Shown here piece by piece: positions 58,423 to 64,000 of a stretch of 64,000 nt of DNA (positions within the stretch are counted from its first letter, which is position 1; the number at the start of each line of letters is the position of its first letter). The position numbers and the translations under genes were made by a program. Origin of the DNA: a virus; the IMG/VR virus record IMGVR_UViG_3300035228_000987, positions 1-64,000 of that record; one strand, written 5' to 3'. The notes beneath the pieces were generated by a model. The model was not told the origin of the DNA. It did no database searches and worked only from the letters and a program-made list of their open reading frames with translations.

Positions 58423-59538
58423 ATGTCTGGTGACAACCTACAAGAAATGGAGACGGCAGTGGGCACACAATCCAAAACCGCTGTTAATTCTGGAGCAAAA
58501 TCTGCCGACCCAATGCCTAAGATGGCAGATCCTGGCACCCAGTTAGCAAGCGTTGAGGATCTTGGTGGTCCTACTCCGGAAAATTACAAACCTGATGATG
58601 ATTCTGCAAAGTTAAGAGAACCTTCTCTTAAGACTGTTGCTGATATTGTCAAGAAAGGATCTAAACCTGCAGATTCAATGCCTAAGATGGCGAAAGAAGA
58701 ATCTGAGGTAGAAGAAGAAGTAATTGAAGAGTCGCCAGAAATCACCGAAGAAGAAGTAGTAGAAGAGAGCGCCGAAAAAGTACTCGAAGTTACTGATGAG
58801 GTTGACGTTGAAGAAGACGTTAATGCTCTTCTTGGAGGAGAAGAACTCTCCGAAGAGTTTAGGGAAAAAGCAAAGACCATCTTTGAAGCTGCTTTGAAAA
58901 CAAAAGTAGTTGAAATCAAAGAAGCTCTTGAAGCGCAGTATGAAGCGAAACTTCAAGAGGGTCTTGATGAAGCAAAGTCTGAATTGACTGAGCGTGTTGA
59001 TTCCTATCTGGAGTATGTTTCCGGAGAGTGGGTCTCCGAGAATAAACTTGCCATTGAAAATGGCATTAAAACTGAGATGACCGAATCATTCCTTTCTGGA
59101 ATGAGAGGACTTTTTGAAGAACATTATGTAACAATCCCTGAAGAGAAATATGATGTACTTCATAGCATGGTAGAAAAACTTGACGAGATGGAAACAAAAC
59201 TCAACGAGCAAATTAATAAGAACATTTCACTCAACAAGCGTCTTGCAGAGTCGGTTGCTGATAGTATCTTTGATCACGTTTCTGAGGGTCTCGCAACTAC
59301 TCAGAAAGAGAAGCTCGCTTCACTTGTAGAAAGTGTTGAGTTTGAAAGTGAAACTGCATATCGTGAAAAACTGAAGACGCTAAGGGAATCATATTTTCCT
59401 ACTAGAACAGCGACTTCAACAGTAGCAAAGACTGAAACTCTATCTGAGGGTGTAGAATCAGTTTCTGAGGAACCTTCATATACCGCAGACATGGCTTCAT
59501 ACATGAGAGCATTACAGTCTGTTGCTAAAAATAACTGA
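58423..59538 (+). CDS. 22: gp22 prohead scaffold protein
   Basis: A 371-residue scaffold, longer than in T4 (269 aa). The first 130 residues are Pro/Asp/Glu-rich and carry a motif twice, SADPMPKMADPG and PADSMPKMAKEE. Residues 135-310 are a long helical region (EFREKAKTIFEAALKTKVVE, AQYEAKLQEGLDEAKSELTE) typical of the scaffold. A sequence near the end (AYREKLKTLRESYFP) matches the conserved gp22 C-terminus. It forms the inner core and is degraded by gp21. Confidence 0.9.
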   Translation: MSGDNLQEMETAVGTQSKTAVNSGAKSADPMPKMADPGTQLASVEDLGGPTPENYKPDDDSAKLREPSLKTVADIVKKGSKPADSMPKMAKEESEVEEEVIEESPEITEEEVVEESAEKVLEVTDEVDVEEDVNALLGGEELSEEFREKAKTIFEAALKTKVVEIKEALEAQYEAKLQEGLDEAKSELTERVDSYLEYVSGEWVSENKLAIENGIKTEMTESFLSGMRGLFEEHYVTIPEEKYDVLHSMVEKLDEMETKLNEQINKNISLNKRLAESVADSIFDHVSEGLATTQKEKLASLVESVEFESETAYREKLKTLRESYFPTRTATSTVAKTETLSEGVESVSEEPSYTADMASYMRALQSVAKNN

Positions 59539-59577
59539 AAATTAAAATTAACAAACTAAACATTTACGGAGAAAGCA

Positions 59578-60990
59578 ATGTTCAATTCCGAACAATTGCA
59601 GGAAAAGTGGGCACCTCTTCTAGACTATCAAGGCCTCGATGGCATCAAAGATTCTCATAGAAGAGCAGTAACCGCTCAACTGCTAGAAAACCAAGAAAGA
59701 TTCCTCAAAGAGCAATCTGCATTTGATCACGGTTCCATGAGAAACCTCATGGAAACCCCAACCAACAGTGGAAACGCTGCTGGTGCCTCCGGAGGATTCG
59801 GCGCTGATTCAGCAGCTGCAGGTCCTACCGCAGGTTTCGATCCAGTTCTGATCTCACTGATCAGACGCTCAATGCCTAACCTGGTCGCTTATGACCTCGC
59901 AGGCGTTCAACCAATGAACGGTCCTACCGGACTAATCTTCGCAATGCGTTCCCGCTATACCAATCAGAGCGGAACGGAAGCATTCTTTGATGAAGCAGAT
60001 ACTGCATTCTCAGGACAGGATGCAGGATTTGACGAGACAGCAGGTTTCTCTGATGTCACTGCTGGTATGGGTACTACCGCTCAGTCGGGAAGCAACCCAT
60101 CCGCACTCAACCCTGTTGGATCAGCAAACTCAACCGGCTATGATGTCGGTCAGGGTATGGTCACTGGTGATTCTGAAAACCTCAGCGGAACCGGTAATGA
60201 TGCCTTCAACCAGATGGCATTCTCAATTGAGAAAGTCACTGTAACCGCTAAGTCCAGAGCACTCAAAGCTGAGTACTCATTGGAACTGGCACAAGACCTT
60301 AAGGCAATCCATGGTCTGAACGCTGAAGCGGAACTCGCAAACATTCTCTCCACAGAGATTCTTGCTGAAATCAACCGCGAAGTTATCAGAACCATCTACA
60401 AGGTTGCTGAGCAAGGTGCTACCACCAATACTGCAACTGCTGGTCAGTTTGACCTTGACATTGACTCAAATGGACGTTGGTCCGTTGAGAAGTTCAAGGG
60501 TCTAATCTTCCAGATTGAGCGCGATGCTAACGCAATCGCACAAAGAACTCGTAGAGGAAAGGGCAACATCATCATGTGCTCTGCAGACGTTGCTTCTGCA
60601 CTGACCATGGCTGGTGTACTTGACTACACCCCTGCACTCAACGCTAACCTTAACGTTGACGACACCGGCAACACTTTCGCTGGTACTCTTAACGGTAAGT
60701 ACAGAGTTTACATTGATCCCTATTCTGCAAACTCTGCTGCTAACCAGTACTACGTTGTTGGTTATAAGGGTTCTTCACCTTATGACGCAGGTATCTTCTA
60801 CTGCCCATATGTACCCCTCCAGATGGTACGTGCAGTTGGTGAGAACTCCTTCCAGCCCAAAATCGGATTTAAGACGCGCTACGGCATCGTTGCAAACCCA
60901 TTCGCTGAAGGACAATCTCAAGGACTTGGACGCCTTCGCGTCAACCAGAACCGCTACTACAGACGTGTTCTTGTCAAGAACCTCATGTGA
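59578..60990 (+). CDS. 23: gp23 major capsid protein
   Basis: A 470-residue capsid protein (T4: 521 aa). RRSMPNLVAYDLAGVQPMNG and PTGLIFAMRSRY are the conserved gp23 signature (the region used for environmental typing). The end YYRRVLVKNLM is also typical. A likely gp21 cut site is L-M-E after Glu59 (RNLMETPTNS), leaving a mature chain of about 411 residues. Codons are strongly C-ending (AAC, ATC, ACC) in contrast to the fibre genes, fitting very high expression. CGGAGAAAG lies just before the ATG. Confidence 0.97.
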   Translation: MFNSEQLQEKWAPLLDYQGLDGIKDSHRRAVTAQLLENQERFLKEQSAFDHGSMRNLMETPTNSGNAAGASGGFGADSAAAGPTAGFDPVLISLIRRSMPNLVAYDLAGVQPMNGPTGLIFAMRSRYTNQSGTEAFFDEADTAFSGQDAGFDETAGFSDVTAGMGTTAQSGSNPSALNPVGSANSTGYDVGQGMVTGDSENLSGTGNDAFNQMAFSIEKVTVTAKSRALKAEYSLELAQDLKAIHGLNAEAELANILSTEILAEINREVIRTIYKVAEQGATTNTATAGQFDLDIDSNGRWSVEKFKGLIFQIERDANAIAQRTRRGKGNIIMCSADVASALTMAGVLDYTPALNANLNVDDTGNTFAGTLNGKYRVYIDPYSANSAANQYYVVGYKGSSPYDAGIFYCPYVPLQMVRAVGENSFQPKIGFKTRYGIVANPFAEGQSQGLGRLRVNQNRYYRRVLVKNLM

Positions 60991-61030
60991 TAAAGGTTGT
61001 TGTGGGGCAGGATGTCCCACATGCCCATTC

Positions 61031-61058
61031 AGACCTCCCACTCGGGGGGTCTTTTTTT
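61031..61058 (+). terminator. Terminator after gp23
   Basis: AGACCTCCC (61031-61039) pairs with GGGGGGTCT (61044-61052, one G-T pair) over loop ACTC, followed by a T run. It ends the prohead gene series 41 bases after the gp23 stop. Confidence 0.9.
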
Positions 61059-61096
61059 ATGTGAGGAAAACCGTAATATGCAAAAATGCGAGGCAG

Positions 61097-61104
61097 TATA
61101 AATA
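61097..61104 (+). promoter_or_regulatory. Late promoter before the secreted barrel gene
   Basis: TATAAATA, a full match to the late consensus, in the 248-base gap after gp23. Confidence 0.65.
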
Positions 61105-61109
61105 CTCAG

Positions 61110-61128
61110 ACGTTACATAGTGTAACGT
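61110..61128 (+). repeat. Inverted repeat next to the -35 box (possible operator)
   Basis: ACGTTACA TAG TGTAACGT is an exact 8-bp inverted repeat with a three-base centre. It ends two bases before the TTGACG box at 61131, where a regulator could act. Confidence 0.55.
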
Positions 61129-61130
61129 AC

Positions 61131-61160
61131 TTGACGCGCAACCACATTATGGGTTATAAT
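61131..61160 (+). promoter_or_regulatory. Strong sigma70-type promoter of the secreted barrel gene
   Basis: TTGACG (61131-61136) and TATAAT (61155-61160) with 18-base spacing. The -10 box is a perfect match, so the host sigma factor should read it. The gene begins 78 bases downstream. Confidence 0.8.
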
Positions 61161-61238
61161 TCACACAGCGGTCGGACCAAACCGATCCTTCATCTGCGGG
61201 TATTCACTCCGTAAGTAAATTTAAGAGGTATTTAAAAA

Positions 61239-61610
61239 ATGATCAAATCTGTATTCGCAGCAACTGCTGCTCTGTCTGTCTCTGCTGGATCTGCCCTTGC
61301 AGGACCATATGTAAATGTAGAAACCAATGCAGGATGGACTGGATCCGAGTACAACGGTGCTGCGACGGATCTTCATCTGGGTTATGATGGCGCACTGGGT
61401 GAGCGTGGTTCATACTATGTCCAGGGCGGTGCTACCCTACTGACCCCTGACGGCGGTGAGACCGATACCGTCCCTTCAGGTAAGGCAGGACTTGGTTTTG
61501 AAGTAACCGAAGCACTTGGTGCATATGGTGAAGTATCCTTCGTGGGTTCCGGCGACGAAGATCTTGACCGTGGTTACGGAGCAAAATTGGGTGTGAAGTA
61601 CTCATTCTGA
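61239..61610 (+). CDS. Secreted outer-membrane beta-barrel-like protein (123 aa)
   Basis: Residues 1-21 are a signal peptide (Lys3, then a hydrophobic core, A19-L20-A21 cut site). The mature 102 residues show alternating strands and turns (THLHLGYDG-type strand at 42-50, SYYVQGGATL, GKAGLGFEVT, GAYGEVSFVG, GYGAKLGVKYSF) and end in phenylalanine, the outer-membrane insertion signature. This suggests a small porin-like or OmpA-like barrel. It is expressed from both an early-type and a late-type promoter, with AGAGG at 61224-61228 and a strong terminator after it, and has C-rich codons like gp23. It may alter the host outer membrane or block superinfection. I recall similar genes in cyanophages. 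Confidence 0.75.
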   Translation: MIKSVFAATAALSVSAGSALAGPYVNVETNAGWTGSEYNGAATDLHLGYDGALGERGSYYVQGGATLLTPDGGETDTVPSGKAGLGFEVTEALGAYGEVSFVGSGDEDLDRGYGAKLGVKYSF

Positions 61611-61624
61611 GTTGAATAACATTG

Positions 61625-61646
61625 GGGTCTTCGGACCCTTTTTTTT
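61625..61646 (+). terminator. UUCG-tetraloop terminator
   Basis: GGGTC TTCG GACCC is followed by eight T. The UUCG loop gives a very stable hairpin. It begins 15 bases after the stop at 61610. Confidence 0.92.
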
Positions 61647-61847
61647 ATGAAAAATTATCTACATAGAATGGTTACAAGCCCTGTAACTCATTTTGTGAGT
61701 CTCGCTACGGGATTTCTATGTATAATTCAACTTATACATACACATGCTCATTACACAATGTCTGTTGATACAAATTCTTATGTGAGAGCATTTTGTAAGA
61801 AAAACTTTGAAACATGTCAAAGAATATTAAATGATCTAGAGGACTAA
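61647..61847 (+). CDS. Small membrane protein (66 aa)
   Basis: A 66-residue protein with a hydrophobic segment at about residues 14-31 (THFVSLATGFLCIIQLIH) and two later cysteines (FCKKNFETC). The ATG directly follows the terminator T run, so it is probably translated from readthrough transcript or from an unseen start. A second terminator overlaps its end. The function is unknown. Confidence 0.55.
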   Translation: MKNYLHRMVTSPVTHFVSLATGFLCIIQLIHTHAHYTMSVDTNSYVRAFCKKNFETCQRILNDLED

Positions 61848-61863
61848 ATGTCCTCTTTTTTTA
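61838..61863 (+). terminator. Terminator overlapping a stop codon
   Basis: AGAGGAC and GTCCTCT pair over TAAAT, which includes the stop codon at 61845-61847, followed by a T run to 61862. Confidence 0.8.
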
Positions 61864-61880
61864 TCTAAATAGTTCAAAAA

Positions 61881-62444
61881 ATGGCGACGGCAAGAAACAT
61901 TAATAAAGAACAATTGGAGAATAGAAACTACTTATCTGGAGTAAGTTTCAATTTCACAATTAACCGAGCACCATATGTTACGTTTACTGGAAACAAGATT
62001 AACATTCCAGGACTATCATGTGGTTTTGCTGAGCAACCAACATATTTGAGAAACATTCCTATTCCTGGAGACAAACCAGTATTTGAAGATCTTATCTTGA
62101 GTTTTCTAGTTGATGAGGAACTCAAGAACTATATGGAGATTCAGAGATGGATTCGTGGTGTTACCTATCCAGAGAGTTTGCAAGAGATACAAGATTTTCA
62201 AAAAGAAGGTAGTGATTATACTGGATTTACTGATCAAAAAAACCTTTACTCTGATGCAACTCTTGTTGTATTGAATAGTAAGAACTTACCACAATTTCAA
62301 GTTAAGTTCTTAAACGCATTTCCATACAGTCTAGGATCTCTGCAAATGGATGCAACTGTTGAAGACTATGCATACTTTACAAGTGAGGTTTCTTTCAAGT
62401 ATACTATATACGATATATTTGATATGACTGGCAAAAAATTATGA
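61881..62444 (+). CDS. 3: gp3 tail completion / sheath stabiliser protein
   Basis: A 187-residue protein (T4 gp3: 176 aa). ENRNYLSGVSFNFTINRAPY, the PTYLRNIPIPGDKPVFEDLI block and QRWIRGVTYPESL match the protein annotated as gp3 in cyanophages. It shares the tail-tube fold and should terminate the tube end. It lies before uvsY as in cyanophages; the stop overlaps the uvsY start (ATGA). Confidence 0.85.
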   Translation: MATARNINKEQLENRNYLSGVSFNFTINRAPYVTFTGNKINIPGLSCGFAEQPTYLRNIPIPGDKPVFEDLILSFLVDEELKNYMEIQRWIRGVTYPESLQEIQDFQKEGSDYTGFTDQKNLYSDATLVVLNSKNLPQFQVKFLNAFPYSLGSLQMDATVEDYAYFTSEVSFKYTIYDIFDMTGKKL

Positions 62445-62878
62445 CATTTGATCTTGAGAAAATTCAAGATATGTGGAAGAGTGACGCTGTTATTGACCCT
62501 GACAATCTACACGAAGAGTCATTAAAGATACCCTCTTTACATGCAAAGTATTTTGATTACTATAATAATATTCTTCTTTTGAGAAAGAAAGCAGAACAGC
62601 AGAGAAAAAATATTCGTCATGAACGGTATGAGTATTATTCTGGAAAATCAGATCCAGATGTTTATATTCAGAATCCTTTTCCGAAAAAGATTAGAGATAA
62701 AGAAACCATGACAAAGTATCTTGATGCTGATAATAAACTATCATCATCATCTTTGAAGATTGAATATTATGATGTCATGCTTTCCTATCTTGAGGATATC
62801 CTTAAGCAAATTCATCAAAGAAATTATCAGATAAAAAATGCCATAGACTTCAATAAATTCACTGCTGGACTGGGTTAA
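62441..62878 (+). CDS. uvsY: UvsY recombination mediator
   Basis: A 145-residue helical protein (T4: 137 aa). DLEKIQDMWKSDAVIDPDNL, HAKYFDYYNNILLLRKKAE and the C-terminal YYDVMLSYLEDILKQIHQRN match UvsY, which loads the UvsX recombinase on ssDNA. Adjacent UvsW supports this. The ATG overlaps the gp3 stop by four bases. Confidence 0.92.
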   Translation: MTFDLEKIQDMWKSDAVIDPDNLHEESLKIPSLHAKYFDYYNNILLLRKKAEQQRKNIRHERYEYYSGKSDPDVYIQNPFPKKIRDKETMTKYLDADNKLSSSSLKIEYYDVMLSYLEDILKQIHQRNYQIKNAIDFNKFTAGLG

Positions 62879-62884
62879 TAAATA
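62878..62884 (+). promoter_or_regulatory. Late promoter between uvsY and uvsW
   Basis: ATAAATA within TTAATAAATATATT overlaps the stop of uvsY and lies 22 bases before the uvsW ATG. Confidence 0.5.
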
Positions 62885-62906
62885 TATTCAGGCGTGAGTA
62901 TATTTG

Positions 62907-64000
62907 ATGTCTGACTTGATTATTGCAAAGTCAAATGAAGTTTACTTGAAGATTAAAGCAGAACCTCATATTGATTATGAATTACGAGATTATTTTAAAT
63001 TTGAGGTAGAGAGTGCAAAATTCATGCCTCAATATAGAAGTAAATATTGGAATGGTGAAATACATCTTTATAATATAAACACCAAACAAATATATGTCGG
63101 TCTACTTGATAGACTTATAAGTTTTTGTAAGAACTCGGGATATACATTTGAGTTTGAAGAAAACAAATATTACGGTCTTCCTTTTGAAATCAATAATATG
63201 ATTTCAAAACCGGGAGTCAATGACTATATGAAGTCTATTTGCTCTCACACCCCCAGAGACTATCAGGTTGAGGGTGTATACGATGCGTTAAGACATAACA
63301 GAAGATTGTTAATATCTCCCACTGCATCAGGCAAATCTCTGATGATTTATTCGCTAGTAAGGTACTATACAGCGAAGAAACAAAATACCCTGATAGTTGT
63401 TCCGACGACATCTCTTGTAGAACAGATGTATAAAGACTTTGAAGATTATGGTTGGAGTGCTGAGTCATATTGTCACAAAATATATTCGGGAAGGGAGCGA
63501 GAGAGTGATTTGCCAGTTATTATTACGACCTGGCAATCTATCTATAAATTAGAAAGAAAATGGTTTGAGAAATTTAATGTAGTGATTGGTGATGAAGCTC
63601 ACCTCTTTAAGAGTAAGTCTCTGATCGCCATTATGACCAAGTTGCACCATGCTAAGTATAGATTTGGGTTCACAGGTACTCTGGACGGCACACAGACGCA
63701 TAAATGGGTCTTAGAGGGAGTCTTTGGTCCATCATATAAAATCACAAGAACATCAGAGTTGATGGAGAAAGGTTATGTGTCTAAACTTGATATTACATGT
63801 CTGATTCTAAAACATACTCCACAAAAGTTTGAAACGTATGAAGATGAGATACAATATTTAATATCTCATGATAGAAGGAACAAATTCATAACTAACTTAG
63901 CAAAAGACTTGAAAGGGAATACTCTGATACTTTTTAGTAGAGTAGCAACTCATGGTGAAGTTTTATTCAACTTACTAAATAATATAGTTGATGTTGATAG
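62907..64000 (+). CDS. uvsW: UvsW helicase (5' part, cut by window end)
   Basis: The first 364 codons are open to the end of the window (T4 UvsW: 587 aa). After a small N-terminal domain the helicase core begins with TPRDYQVEGVYDAL (Q-motif-like), Walker A SPTASGKS (S137-S144), DEAH (VIGDEAHLF) and FTGT (GFTGTLDG), as in superfamily 2. UvsW unwinds branched DNA and R-loops and promotes origin-to-recombination switching in T4. It follows UvsY, the usual order in cyanophages. The C-terminal helicase domain is outside the window. Confidence 0.93.
   Translation, partial: MSDLIIAKSNEVYLKIKAEPHIDYELRDYFKFEVESAKFMPQYRSKYWNGEIHLYNINTKQIYVGLLDRLISFCKNSGYTFEFEENKYYGLPFEINNMISKPGVNDYMKSICSHTPRDYQVEGVYDALRHNRRLLISPTASGKSLMIYSLVRYYTAKKQNTLIVVPTTSLVEQMYKDFEDYGWSAESYCHKIYSGRERESDLPVIITTWQSIYKLERKWFEKFNVVIGDEAHLFKSKSLIAIMTKLHHAKYRFGFTGTLDGTQTHKWVLEGVFGPSYKITRTSELMEKGYVSKLDITCLILKHTPQKFETYEDEIQYLISHDRRNKFITNLAKDLKGNTLILFSRVATHGEVLFNLLNNIVDVD

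Noticed and set aside
60614-61120. A 168-residue frame crossing the end of gp23 and its terminator
   Set aside because: It is out of frame with gp23, Thr/Leu-rich, and runs through a strong terminator; shadow frame.

Overview
ORGANISM. The window is a contiguous block of the structural and morphogenesis region of a T4-like myovirus, most probably a marine cyanophage (Kyanoviridae-type cyanomyovirus). Every supported gene is on the + strand. The T4 core genes are recognisable from their protein sequences: gp25, gp6, a giant gp7-like protein, gp8, gp13, gp14, gp15, gp16, gp17, gp18, gp19, gp20, a gp67-like protein, gp21, gp22, gp23, gp3, UvsY and the start of UvsW. The DNA is AT-rich. Late-promoter-like ATAAATA motifs lie just before, or overlap the stop codon before, many genes. 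The cyanophage assignment rests on this gene order and on many small proteins that I recall only from marine cyanophages. A pelagic T4-like phage of another marine bacterium is possible. No photosynthesis gene, tRNA, CRISPR array, insertion sequence or integrase was seen. LAYOUT. (1) 1-2 kb: small acidic proteins with G-poor leaders lacking Shine-Dalgarno sequences, including an ArdA-like antirestriction protein. (2) 2-4 kb: a GT-A-type glycosyltransferase and small conserved proteins, ending in a strong terminator, followed by two proteins of unknown role. (3) 4-32 kb: baseplate block of gp25, gp6, a 4704-residue gp7-like protein, gp8, a 2916-residue DUF4815 protein, a coiled-coil protein, a protein with a MIDAS-like motif and a small beta-rich protein. 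(4) 32-36 kb: neck and tail completion proteins gp13, gp14, gp15, and small terminase gp16. (5) 36-46 kb: a tail-fibre and adhesin cassette, including an S74 self-cleaving chaperone domain and a beta-helix protein. (6) 46-50.6 kb: small accessory genes, a fusion of two cysteine-rich DUF families, overlapping membrane-protein genes and a staphylococcal-nuclease-like enzyme. (7) 50.6-61 kb: gp17, a zinc-binding protein, gp18, gp19, gp20, gp67-like, gp21, gp22, gp23. (8) 61-64 kb: a small secreted beta-barrel-like protein with its own early and late promoters, then gp3, UvsY and UvsW (cut off by the window end). HOW IT WORKS TOGETHER. The block encodes prohead assembly (gp20, gp67-like, gp21, gp22, gp23), DNA packaging (gp16, gp17), neck, tail and baseplate, with fibre genes between the two terminase subunits. 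Recombination genes follow. The baseplate, neck and gp15 proteins share repeated modules: NGVKL, GSGY, YYV/HGL, and a GE-I-Y-TRG module. This suggests these modules recombine among otherwise unrelated virion proteins. MOST UNUSUAL POINT. The giant gp7-like protein carries an approximately 300-residue alpha/beta-hydrolase (esterase/peptidase S9-like) domain. It appears to split one copy of a repeated fibre module, and threonine occupies the place of the nucleophilic serine (G-H-T-Q-G-G). The same protein also carries a YHYH domain and a jelly-roll-like module, so it looks like a baseplate scaffold that has collected enzyme and adhesion domains.
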